A stretch of 64,000 bases of DNA from positions 610,085,673-610,149,672 of the forward strand of contig NC_081408.1 in the NCBI RefSeq assembly GCF_030272615.1, written 5' to 3'. The translations under genes and the position numbers were made by a program. The notes below the pieces were generated by a model. It did no database searches. It was not told the DNA's origin and saw only the letters and a list, made by a program, of their open reading frames with translations. This DNA comes from Cryptomeria japonica (Eukaryota; Streptophyta; Pinopsida; Cupressales; Cupressaceae). This document shows, piece by piece, positions 22,301 through 33,043 of this stretch (the first letter of the stretch is position 1; each line of letters begins with the position of its first letter).

Positions 22301-22861
22301 TCCTCCCAATTTTCACAACTTGAGACCGTGTATAATGATGCCGCGTAATTACTTTTTTAAAAAAATACTATGTGTTTGTCGGAATTCCAATGTGAAATAC
22401 GAAATCTACACTATTGGCAAAAGGCAACCCAATAGTAACACACAAGTAGAAGCATGTGATCGGGATAGAATACATCGATGAAGTCTATCGACAAAACACA
22501 TACTAGCGGCGATGGAGAAATCTTGTATTGCCAATAGTCGATGATGCTATCGGTAAGACTTATCCTGATGGACACTGGCAAAAGTAAAACACATCAACAA
22601 AGGTTACGACGATAAAGGGTTAAAGCTTATGTTGAGGAGACATAATGTATCGGGAGGAGCTACGTCGAGGGAAAACACATCAGGGAAATTATGCCCATCC
22701 CCTGAACACATTTTAAGCTATCCCAATGCCCGATGAGAATAGCGGGATAACTCGCACTGATCAGGAGGAAGAGAGGTCATCGGTTTATGTTATCCTGATG
22801 AGTAAGAAGAAATCAAGAGGCTATGAAAATCATCGAACCAACATATGCCGATCAACAGGTA

Positions 22862-23130
22862 AAATCCATGTTCATCGGGATACCGATGTGAAATTTCAAC
22901 ATGTCTAAATTCCGACAAACATGGGGTATACTTTAAAAAAAATAAAAAAATAAATCCAACAAAGCAAAAGAAATCCCATAGCCGGTCGGAAATGTTCGTC
23001 GGTTTTTCATCCGAATTCCAACGAGAAATTTTAACACGTTAGAATTCCGACCAACATGAAGTAATTTTTGAAAAAAAAACAAATTAATTCAACAAAACAA
23101 AACAAATCCCATAGCTCGTCGGAAAACCAC
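22862..23130 (+). repeat. Imperfect tandem duplication, about 135-bp period
   Basis: AATTCCGACAAACATG at 22908 and AATTCCGACCAACATG at 23043 begin parallel stretches. Each continues through an A-rich run to AATCCCATAGC and GTCGGAAA. The preceding GAAATTT-CAACAYGT segments also match. Confidence 0.75.
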
Positions 23131-23142
23131 TCTAAATATACT

Positions 23143-23632
23143 AGTGGTACGACATACATAAAACTACAAACCTTTGCATATTGTGACCAGTGTATGACGT
23201 ACATAAAACTTTTGTGGGACCTTACGTAAGGTGATCAACCTTTGGGTGCTGGTATCGGAGAAAATCAACTTCCTGCATATGGCTACAAAGAACTCCTTTG
23301 GACTCCTGCATACAATGGTTGCGTTCGTACGAAGAAAAATCTGCAACCTTCAGCTATTCGTGTATGTATGATGTACGAGATAACTCTGTGACTTCATGTG
23401 TACACCACTATGTAAAGTCTCATCCGTACGGTAACCACCAATATGTACAACTCCAACCAAGAGATTCCTTACAGTGTAGAGTTCCTTTGCACGTTGTGCT
23501 CTCTATCTATACACAACCCTCTATGTGTAATCTCCCCTAGATCCGTACGACATATGGTATGCTCTCTATTTGTCTGCAATTCTCTGTGTGCAATTTTCTT
23601 GCATCCCTACGACATATGATCCTAGCAAAAAC
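23143..23632 (+). repeat. Small direct duplications around GTACGACATA motifs
   Basis: TACGACATACATAAAAC (about 23147) and TGACGTACATAAAAC (about 23196) are about 48 bp apart. A second pair at about 23515-23560 and 23575-23625 shares TCTATGTGTAAT/TCTGTGTGCAAT and CCGTACGACATATG/CCTACGACATATG. The origin is unknown. Confidence 0.5.
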
Positions 23633-24479
23633 AAATTTGTACGGTGTGTGATATTCCTTCCGCTTTTCCGAATTCGCTTGCTTAGCACTCTATTTCAGGC
23701 TTAGTTCTTCTTTCTCGTATTTTGGAATTAAATGGCTATTTTGTGAAGTTTATAACCCTTTGATGCTAGGGCTAGGGTTTGGAGCCTATATCTTAGCATT
23801 TTTCCATTAAATTACCTTTTTCTTATTTTATTTATTTCTTCTTGTTTGCCCTCTCACCTTTATATTTTCTCGCCATCTTATAAGTTTTACTTTTTCTTCC
23901 ATCACCTTTTTTATTTTTCCCACAAAATATTTTTAGCTTCCTTTTCGTTTCCAATTTCCACACATTCAATACCATAGAAAAAAGCATACCTCTTAATTTT
24001 TTTGTTTCTAGATGACTTAAAATACTTCCATGCTTTCTTGCTTTTTTGTTTGTTTCCCTATAAATCGTCTATTTTTTCCCCTACGATGACAATCCTTTCC
24101 TTTCTTAATTTTTCCATCACCTTCATGTCTCTTGATCTGCATGAACCCGTCATCTCCAAATTGTCGTTTTGTTCCCATGGGTTCGCCTTGAGATCTCATT
24201 TTGAATTTTGAATCATACTGCCACCAACAGGTGAACGATGGCCACTTGTAACATTCTTGCTCACAACACATGCCCATATATTCCTAATTGAAAATATTTT
24301 CTAGCAAAGGTGTCGGTCCGATCCCCTTATAATATCCATTGATGTACCTACCACCATATTGTTGGTACCATGTCACTTCCTCCTAATTGATTTGTGGTGG
24401 TCTAGCCAGATTAGGAATCACTCACCATAGGGAGTTGGATGTAGGTTCCTTTTCACTGTGTCACACCTCCACAATAAAA

Positions 24480-25500
24480 TAATTATTTGCCACCATTTTT
24501 AGGCACAACTTGAGGGTCTTTCCATATTCGGCAAGGTCAACTTCTTGCTCTAGCTCCTCTTCATCTATGTGCCCCTTTGCGACTTCCTCCTCCTTTAGTT
24601 TCTTTTTTGCTTTTCATCAACTTCATAAGCTAAGTATACTTGGCATGGTTCCTCATATGGTGCATTTGGTTTCCAATATCCCCTGATATCATCCATAGTG
24701 TTGGTGTGCCGAAGTAGGCATTTGTAAGATGTTTGTGAATCCGAGGAATGACAATGCCTTCCACATGCTTCCTCACTAGTCTTTCTTCTAGTGTCATTAC
24801 CGGTTCAACCCAATCCAAGTCTATCATGTACAGTTCGCCTACTATCACTAGGTCCTCCTCTAGTTCTTCCTTTCTTGCAATCATCCAATCACCACAGGTA
24901 GCATACCCTAGCATAATTATTGCCACTGTTGGCCTCTCTCTCGTCCTATAAATTTTCAACTTCGATCCATTCACAGGATCCTGAATGGGGTTGTCGTCCA
25001 AAGTTGACAATTTAACTAACCCTTTCAAATCGACTTCCCTGACTTTATATGGCCCCAACCAATTAACTTTGAACTTCCTAAGTTGGAGTTTGTTACGACC
25101 GTTATATTTCAGTACCAACTGTCTTGGTCAAAAGTTCATTTGCTAGAGATGCTTGTCGTGCCAAAACTTTTGTTGTCATATGGCCACCTCTGTTGCGCAT
25201 TGCGTTGTCATCCTCCATTCGTCTAGCTTAATCAGATTTACAAGACATTTTTTCAAGCTCTCTACATCACCCAGATGGTTTTCCACTATAGTACAATGTA
25301 TTCCACTAGCACCATTGCTTCATGTTCGTACAGTAGCTGGAACAAGGTGTGTCCTGTCATTGCCTTGTATGTGCTATGGTATGCCCATATTATGACTGAG
25401 AGCCTTATTCCCAACCCTCCTGCTCCACACCACAGGACTTGTATATGATTGACACCATCACCTTATTTGTGGACTCCACTTGTCTGTTAGCTCTAGGGTA
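24480..25500 (-). pseudogene. Element E integrase C-terminal part and tail
   Basis: The conserved segment YYPRANRQVESTNKVM (integrase catalytic-Glu region) occurs at about 25445-25500. It is followed, across stops, by a WAYHSTYKAMTG-like motif near 25360 and the GPY module NWLGPYKVREV near 25050. The zinc-binding and Asp-bearing core expected before it are missing, because RNase H linker sequence joins directly to the Glu motif. An acidic tail continues to about 24480. Confidence 0.8.
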
Positions 25501-26876
25501 ATACAACAACACATTGATGAGCTGGAATGTTTTACCTTTAAGAACCAACTTCCTCCATTCGCTTGGCGACATGGATGTGGAGGTAGACAAGTACTTGTCA
25601 ATGCTTTCATACCAAGGTGGTAATACGACGATCTGAAATGAGTGGGCGTCAAGGAAATCTTCATTCACCCCTTCCAAAGGTTGCTCAGACCTAATCCTTG
25701 AGAGTTGGTTTGCTATGATGTAGCTCTTTCCAAGTTGTACCACGATGGTGAAGGTGAACTCTTGCAACAGGAGTAAAACACCTACTCACCCTCCCTTGGA
25801 TGATTGGTTTGTTCACAAGGTACATTAGTGCCTTGTGATCTACATAGAAAGTCAATTGTGTTGCCAAGAGGTAGTATCGAAACTTCTACATCGAGTATAC
25901 CATGCCCAATGCCTCTCTCTCTAGTTTTCTATAGTCTTGTTCGGACTTGGAGAGTAGGCGACTGGCAAAAAAAATGGGGTGGTCTAGCCCTCACATATCT
26001 TCTTGTGCCAGGGTGACACCAATGGCATAGTTGGAAGCATCTACATGTATTTTTGAATTCCTTGTCCCAGTCAGTGTACGCCAAGATAGGTGCACTTACC
26101 AGCCTAGATTTTAGTTCCCTGAACACATCCTCTTTCTCTGTTCCCCACACAAACGGTTCACCCTTCCTTACCAGGGTGTCCAACGGATATGAAATTTCTA
26201 CGAAGCTCTTAATGAACCTCTGGTAATAGCCCATGTGTCCAAGGAAGGATTTGACTCTTGTCACATCCTCCGAACTCTCCATCTTAACGATGACCCCCAC
26301 CTTGTCAAGGTTTGTCTTCAATCCTCCTTACAAGCTATGTGACCAAACAGTTCACCTTGTGGTGCCATGAACTAACATTTCTTCGAGATGAGAGCCAACC
26401 GTTCCTTCCAACACCTTTCCATGCATTCCCTCACAAAAAATGAGGTGGGTCTCTTGTCCACTGTAAATAAACTAGTCATCTAGAAAAGCCTTTAAGTTGC
26501 CCATGGACATCTTGTCAAAGATCTCCAATATTATCCTCTGGAAGGTGGCTGGGGTGTTGCACAACCCAAATGATATTTGATTGTATGCGTACACTCCATC
26601 CTCCACCATGAATGTAGTCTTTAGTTTGTCTTCCTCAGCAATGTTGATCTGATTGTACCCAAAAAACCCATCCATGAATAAGTACATCTCCTGGTCTACC
26701 GCCTCTAGTATGTTATTTATAAATGGGATCGAGAAGGGGTCTTTGATTGTGATTGTGTTAAGACACTGAAAGTCCACAAATATTCGGATTTGATTCGCTT
26801 CCTTCTTTAGCGATATCATGATCAATGAAACCCACTCACTTATTTCTACTTTGAAAATGATCCCAGCTTCTAACAT
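25501..26876 (-). pseudogene. Element E reverse transcriptase and RNase H, broken
   Basis: The reverse transcriptase reads from a segment with IRIFVDFQCLNTITIKDPF through MDGFFGYNQI to AFLDD, the YxDD active site with Phe-Leu-Asp-Asp (26472-26876). After a break come the thumb and RNase H start (FLGHMGYYQRFIKSF, FVWG) at 25929-26321. RNase H end and linker (NQLSRI, EQPLEGVNEDFLDAH) lie at 25560-25767. Frames change at each join. Confidence 0.85.
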
Positions 26877-27343
26877 CTTTTAAATCTCTTCTTACACTTT
26901 CACTGCATAATTTTTGTTCATTTTATACAACCTCTTCGTTCTCCTCTTGGTACGAGAGGTATACTATGTATACACATCTCCAGGTACCCCTTTTAGGTCC
27001 TTGTATGTCAATGTGAAAACATACTTGTACTCCATGAAGATTATGCATGTTGCTACCTTGAGTACGGGGCTTCAGTCGTCCCCTACCAATATCACCTCAG
27101 GTTGTCTTGCTCTCCTATTTCAACCTTATTTATGTTTGGTTCCTCGTACCTTATCATATTATCCCTCTTGAACCAGTGAGTAGGCATATCATGTACTTTC
27201 ACCACTCCCTCTTTGTACTCCTTGTACTTTGAAAGGAATGTGGCCTTTTCCATACCAATTTATTCGATGTCCCCAATGACCTCTTTAATTTCCTTGATCT
27301 ACAACATATTACACTCAGGGTGGAAGAATTTGTAGTCCCCCAT

Positions 27344-28150
27344 CTACCAATGGAACAACCCATTGAGGGAGCTTGTCTCATCCTTTGAACAACGTCCAAA
27401 TTCCAACACCCCTTTGTCATTGGGTTCCATCATCCCTCCTTCCTCCATCTCAAATTCTCTATCCTCATACTCTGAGTCTGATGCCAACTCTTGGCTCACT
27501 ACCTGACTCTGTAGGTCAATGACATACTTCCTCCCATCACTCTTAGTGGGGAGTGTATTCTTCTTCCAATTCTGGTTTGCCTTCACCATGATTAGCCAAC
27601 CTTTTCCAAGGAGGGTGTCATACACCTTCTTCTCTAGTGGGATGACGACAAAGTCCAAGAAGAAATGTTGGGTGTCAATGGTGACCTTTTGTGCCATGAG
27701 TGTTCTAAGCAATTTGATATTGTGTTGGTCAACACACACTAGATGGAAGGTTGGTGGCCAAAGTATCATCTTTCCAAGCCCCTTCCAAGTCTCCTCCAGT
27801 AGTATGTTCATGCCTAAGCCTCCATCAATGATGGTATTTGTCAACTTCCATCCCATTTTCTCCATCTTGACAACAACCGACTTCCTCCCGATGCCTATTG
27901 TTAGCAAAAATGGGTCAGTGGTCAGGCTACCTATTGTCTTTTCCATTGTCTTGGTGTGCTCTTGACTGACTGTGTCATCACCGACTATGTTGGTAATGGC
28001 TATCTTTAGTTGTGACATGATTTGTAAAATATTAGATACTCGTACGGGTATTGTGGCCTGCAAAATATGTCTCATGATAGAAATATTCAATTCTGACTGT
28101 AGTGGAGTACTGGAAGTCTCACTAAGAGCCAAACTCTCTTTGGCCATCAC
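27344..28150 (-). pseudogene. Element E protease region
   Basis: A 268-codon frame contains a retropepsin-like core, IIDGGLGMNILLEET (Asp-Gly-Gly-Leu-Gly), about residues 86-100. A hydrophobic-Gly segment (DTLLGKGWLIM), the counterpart of the LGRPWL motif, lies further on. An acidic C-terminal stretch (SDSEYEDREFEMEEGG) follows. The remaining linker to reverse transcriptase (26877-27343) has no clear motif. Frame integrity is better here than elsewhere in E. Confidence 0.75.
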
Positions 28151-28239
28151 CAGTTCTACGTTAGCCTTAGCCTCCTAGAGCCTATCCTTCTCTATACTTC
28201 CTTCTTGGTCAATAGTCTGGCAATCGCCAATATTTCCAC

Positions 28240-30410
28240 ATCTGGCTCCTTCACTTCCAGCATTTTTACCCCCTTCTGTCTCGGGTAGTCAGTGTCTAAA
28301 TGGTTTTCAAGTCCACACCATTTGCATAGCAACCCTGCATTGTTACTTTGGCTACTTAGACAATCCCACGCGAAGTGACCCCATTTGTTGCAACTCTAAC
28401 ATTGGATCATGTGTTTACCCTTCACATCATACTGTATTCTCTTTCGTAGGGTTTTTTTATTGCTATTATTATTCCCTTGCTTGTTATTTTGATACCCTTT
28501 AGGAGATGCATTAGAATGGGCAAGTGATTTTGGATGTACAGCTAGAGGGGTTTATTTCTTCCCCTTGGCTAAAGTGCACTTGTGTGCCTTTTGTTTTGAG
28601 ATTGTATTGGAATTCCTTGATTGAATTTCCCAATACCTAACAGGTGTCATAAAATGACTTTTTGGAGCAAGTAGTCTTTGTGTGACCTTTTGCCTTGCAG
28701 TCGGTGCACTACAATTCTTTGTCGTTCTTACCACCCTCTTAATCCGCTTTTAACTCCATCATTCAAAGCATATCATTTCATAGGGCCTATATAATCTTTG
28801 ACTCACCATCGTTGCTCTCTTTGGTACTGCCATCATCAATTGCCGTCTTCTTTCCCTAGGATGTCTTATTATCACTTTCTATGTCTATTGCCCGATTGTA
28901 GGCATCAACATATGAGGACGGTGGCACCACCTTCATTTTCTTCCTTGAGGAAAGAATCAATCCCTTGACAAGCCACCACTTCTTGAGTCCATCTACTCAT
29001 TCATTTTTCATCTTCTTCACCAATTCCTTGACCCTATGATTGTATGCTCGTACATTCTCATTCTTCCCTTGTCAGGTATTGTAAATCTCTACCACAATCT
29101 TATTGTCATCACAGTTTTTGTTTAAATTCTTCTAATGCCTTCTTTAGTTCAGTCCATCCCGCCTTGTGCTTAGCCTCCAAGTTTGTATACCAATCGATGG
29201 CAATTCCTCGTAGGGTGGCGAGAAATGCCTTCAACTAGTAATCTTTGTCATCCTGGCCATTTGCCTCTCATATTGTTATATAAGTTTTGTAATGGCAGAC
29301 AGGATCATCTAATTCGTCCCTTGTGAATTTTGAAAGTTTTTGCTTCCCTAGGTGTTTAACATTGTCTTCGCCTGGAAGATACCATATGTATTCGACCAAA
29401 ATGGACTGTGTTTCTCATGTTTGAGTTCTGGTTCCTCTTTTGCACTCTAAGTCACATGCGAGCTCTCTATGTGTCCACCTTCTGTGTCTTCTACACCTTG
29501 GTCACCTTCTTCACTTGTGTATTATCTCCTCCCCGAGGTCTTTGGCTCAAGCACCCCTATTCTTGGTTGCTCAATGAGGGACATATTCTTGATATGATAT
29601 AGGTTTGTTTCAAAGAGTTTGAAAACTTCCACCTACAGGTTCCTTTCTTCTTCGTCATGTACCAACTATACAAACGAGCTACTAGTACTGGTACTAGGTT
29701 CAAAGTCTTCGCTTGAAGCAAAGTTTACTATTTGGCTACTCGCTTGGTCAACGAGATCTTCGCTTACTTCATCATCTGGGAGTGGCAGGTTTCTGGCAAC
29801 CTCCTCCAACTCACTCCATATATGCGGTCTTTCTCTCTCTCGACTATGGCTTCAGTTGGCACTCCGACTCTTACTCCTCGTTGGACTCACCGAACCTTTA
29901 ACAATTCCTTGTAACCATCGTCTCCTCTCACTTTTCTCTCTCAGGCAGAGAGATCTTCTTACCAACCCCTCCCTTCCTCTCGAGTGTTTATGGTTCATCG
30001 GTCTTTATTTGGTCACAGGGGCATTAAATCCTGGGAGTATGACATCTACCAGTATCCCACATGGGTCCTCTCCTTGTACTATTGTAGTATATGTTGTCAA
30101 CATTGCTCTCGACTAGTCTCCTCCCCTTGGTTTTGCAATTCAATCAGGTTTCGTGCCAACAACCTTGGGATTCTTCTAAGAAGATCAAGACGGAAGGGTT
30201 TATTGAGAGTTCATCGTGTACCGTGCCTTTAGGGATCACTTGCTCTTGAGATTCCCTCTGCATGTATTGCATGACCAAAACTTCCCACAGATCCACCAAG
30301 TCCTTTGTCAAGCGATCTTCCCGTGCTTCTTCTTGTGTTATCATTTCTTCCCTGTCACTTTCATTTACACGTACTTGTTGTTCAAATGATCGACTAGTTA
30401 TGCGTGCATA
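28240..30410 (-). pseudogene. gag: Element E gag with two zinc-knuckle-like motifs
   Basis: The minus strand encodes a capsid segment at 29101-29250 (ATLRGIAIDWYTNLEAKHKA, then GWTELKKALEEFKQK) with a nearby stop. At about 28340-28410 the pattern C-x2-C-x4-H-x4-C is seen (CNKWGHFAWDC), with a stop inside the first Cys pair. A second, CKWCGLENH, follows. The N-terminal frame (TSRSFEQQVRVNESDREE) starts near 30400. Most longer plus-strand frames over 29400-30230 are shadows. Confidence 0.8.
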
Positions 30411-30430
30411 CCGCCTACCATACTAATCTT

Positions 30431-30628
30431 CGAGTTCATATCAACAATTGCACCAAAAATTTTACTCCCAACAGGATATGTGTTTTAACTACTAGAAGTA
30501 ACAAAGACTGTAATAGAAATACAACAATACAGAACACATAAAAACATGTGGCAGAATGATTCTCTTTTATTCCAGAGCATGTAATGAGTATAATTATTAA
30601 CATTCCCGCTCTCGAAACAACATGAGAT
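30431..30628. other. Short stretch between gag of E and element C; possible LTR remnant of E
   Basis: No gene. In the pre-insertion locus this sequence would be continuous with 38460-38553 and then 45825 onward. It may be the 5' LTR/leader of E, but no second LTR copy is available to prove it. Confidence 0.4.
30624..30628 (+). repeat. Target-site duplication of element C (left), GAGAT
   Basis: GAGAT precedes the 5' LTR and is repeated at 38455-38459 directly after the 3' LTR. A 5-bp duplication is usual for Ty3/gypsy integrases. Confidence 0.93.
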
Positions 30629-30800
30629 TGTAGCGTCCTAAAATTGCAACACTTGCAATTTCGACTGCATTTGGGTCTTCACGATGGCCGCGCAACGTTG
30701 AACCTGAATGGAGACCCCGAAACCTGTTTATCACACCAAAAACTGCATATTTCTGCACTGTGGCCTGATCCCTCCTTGCACCCTGTTGTCCCAGGAGGTG

Positions 30801-30889
30801 GGACCATGGCGCCTAGTGCCCTGGTCCTTCAGGACCATGGCGCCCAGCGCCCTAGTCCCTCAGGACCATGGCGCCCAGCGCCCTGGTCC
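30801..30889 (+). repeat. 31-bp hairpin minisatellite in U3 of C (three copies)
   Basis: GGACCATGGCGCC followed by CAGCGCCCTGGTCC-type sequence repeats at 30801, 30832 and 30863. Each unit is a near-perfect inverted repeat (GGACCA...TGGTCC). The 3' LTR has two copies (37415 and 37446). Confidence 0.9.
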
Positions 30890-31011
30890 CTGGCCCTATT
30901 TTGGGCCCGGTCTCTTTTGGGCATCGGGTCTTTATGTTTGCAATTCAGGAAATAATGTTTCCTGGTCGGCCTAAGGTTGGAAAAATCAGTCTACCAGCCC
31001 TAATTGACAAG

Positions 31012-31019
31012 TATATAAA
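31012..31019 (+). promoter_or_regulatory. TATA box of LTR C
   Basis: TATATAAA occurs at 31012-31019 and unchanged at 37595-37602 in the 3' LTR. It would place transcription start roughly 30 bp downstream. Confidence 0.7.
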
Positions 31020-31867
31020 CTACATTTCCTCTTCCAAAAAGGGGGAGGAAGACATATGTGTAAAAAAGGCGGAAGCGATATTCAAACATTCAAGCATTCA
31101 AGCATTCCTTCAAGCAATTGAGCATTCTAAGTCTCCATTCAAGGCTAGGTGTTGCATTCAGGACAAGGATTCAACCATTGAAGAGGAGATCACATACAAC
31201 ATACAACATACATTACACCTTCGCATGTAAGAATACAAACATTCTTACAACAAGGTATCAGTACTTGTTTACATTACAAACATTTACATTTACAACATTC
31301 TCATTTCTTGGTTAATTCCAAAACCAGGGTTTGACCTAAAGGCAAACCCCTAATCCCTAATCCCCCAATCGTCCTCTCTTTTCTGTGTGTAGGTTGCAGG
31401 TACGCGGCTGTAATTGAAGATCTGGAATCCTTGTGCAGAGACGAATAGATCCCCCTTCGTTTCGCGGATTTTTCGGAGGACCGTGTGCACGCTGGGCGCC
31501 ATCGTCCCGTCAACTTTCGCTCAAATTTGTAGAACAGCATCATCTCGACATTTTACTGCTAATTCCAGGTCCGCAGCTTCATCCCGTATCCCTATCTCTG
31601 TTTATAAGTGAATCTTTCTTACTTTACATGCATTCTTAGTTCAATCTTTCTATCTACATTCTTTACAAAAGATGGTATCCTTGATGTCTCAACCTTTGAA
31701 ACTCATTTAAAATCTAGTCTTGCATTGCGTGGGATTGGATCTTGTGGGTTTCAACCCCTCTTTTGAATGTAAAGTCTCTCCTAAGTGAAAACCGTCAATC
31801 CTAGTGACCCCCTTTCTCATTGGAGTGGGGGAGAACACCTAGGGTTCGATTTTTCCACTTTACATTT

Positions 31868-31885
31868 TGGTGAACCCGACGTGAA
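31868..31885 (+). promoter_or_regulatory. Primer-binding site of element C
   Basis: TGGTGAACCCGACGTGAA begins three bases after the LTR end and is identical to the site of element B. The tRNA was not identified. Confidence 0.85.
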
Positions 31886-33043
31886 CATCCTAATTCTGAT
31901 TATTCATGGTTAGATCTGAAAAATTTGCTTCCTTAATTACATTTCCATGTTTGATCTTTTGCAAATTTTAGAGGTTGATTGCATCAAAACCCTAAATTTT
32001 CTTTTTTGAGCTTGTGAAATGTTTAATTGTTAATGCTTGTTTCAGATCTGCCCTCCTACTGCAAATTGTCAAATCATATCTGTGCTTTAATTTTGAAAAT
32101 TAAGTGGTTAAGTGTCAAAACCCTAATTTTTAAAACCCTCTTGATTCAACCTTTGACTGATGATTTCACTGATCTAAACACCTCCAAATCGACTGTAACT
32201 TTGGATTCCGCAACAAAATCATAATATCTCTCATCCCTGAAAATTTGGAAAAAAGTTGCGAGGACCGTGTGCACCCCGAGAGCCATTGTCCCCGACATTT
32301 TTTCTGAAATTTCGGGAGCTAGATCTTACTGTATTTTTCTGCTAAAATCCAGAATTTTGGCTGATTTCATCAATTCTAACACTTTCAAAATTAAAGTCAA
32401 AATTGGTCTAGTGATTGCTTGGATAAAAGCTTATAATCATTCAAAAATTATTGAAATTGAAATTTGTGTCAAAATTGTGTTTCTTACTGTCCTAAATCTG
32501 AAAAGTGTGTTGGCATTCATTCGAAATTTCAGTGCTTTATTCAAATTTTTGCATTTTGTGACTTTTGAAATTAAATGTTTAATTGCAACAACCTTGATTT
32601 CCACTTTCAAAATTGAATTTTGCGTGAAATTGAGTCAATTTTTAAATTTTAAAGCCTGCATTGCTTTCAGTATTCCCTCTAAAATCATAAAATTCAAAAT
32701 TTCAGTTTCCCTCTCCTTTTTCAAAATTCAAATTTTGCATTTTTCAACAATCTTGGTAGGGTTCAATTTTGAGATTGCAACTTTAATTTAGCCTATCTAC
32801 AGATTGTAAAATCACTCAATTTTTTCAGATTAGCTTTAAAATCATCATAACTTTCATCCCTAAAAATTTCGAAAAAAGTTGCGAGGACCGTGTGCACTCC
32901 GTTCGCCACGGTCCCTGACATTTTTTCCGAAATTTTGGGAGATTGTCCTGATTGCATTTAACAGCTTAAATCTAGGAGATTGGCTGATTTTATTGAAATT
33001 TGCTACCTCTAAAATTCAAAATATTCTCTCTCTCTTTTAGTGC
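31886..33043 (+). other. Untranslated leader of element C
   Basis: AT-rich with many short TTTTGAAATT-like words. It holds two copies of a roughly 70-bp block with the GGACCGTGTGCAC hairpin (32262-32291 and 32885-32914), each followed by GACATTTTTTCYGAAATTT. The open frame at 32267-32791 has no recognisable domain and is probably chance. Confidence 0.7.

Larger units (their letters stand above)
19376..24439. other. Unassigned region with local duplications, no convincing gene
   Basis: About 5 kb without a recognised family. Two open frames were considered. One is 20206-20601 (+, 131 codons), with no known motif. The other is 22062-22316 (-, 84 codons), whose last third (GIRFGKMPGNRLYQIVQQQH) looks less random and could be an exon or a transposon scrap. 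A stretch at 22480-22880 is rich in ATCGG/ATCAGG words. Duplications are listed separately. Confidence 0.4.
24440..30430 (-). mobile_element. Element E: decayed Ty3/gypsy element (gag to integrase)
   Basis: On the minus strand, gag, zinc knuckles, protease, reverse transcriptase, RNase H and integrase remnants follow in canonical Ty3/gypsy order. They are cut by stops, frameshifts and at least one large deletion. It has a single RNase H and is not closely similar to A-D. No LTR pair could be defined. Sequence to the right of gag is interrupted by C and D, and no matching LTR was recognised on the left. Confidence 0.85.
30629..31864 (+). repeat. Element C 5' LTR (1,236 bp)
   Basis: Starts TGTAGCGTCCTAAAATTG and ends CCACTTTACA. 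It contains three GC-rich hairpin repeats (30801-30889), a TATA box at 31012-31019 and the GGACCGTGTGCAC hairpin at 31478-31507, downstream of the TATA box. Confidence 0.95.

Noticed and set aside
29408-30232. Several plus-strand frames of 60-165 codons
   Set aside because: They overlap the minus-strand gag of element E, which has clear capsid and zinc-knuckle motifs; the plus frames have none.
32267-32791. 174-codon plus frame in element C leader
   Set aside because: Same reasoning as for the D leader; it starts inside the hairpin repeat and is low-complexity Phe/Lys/Ile.
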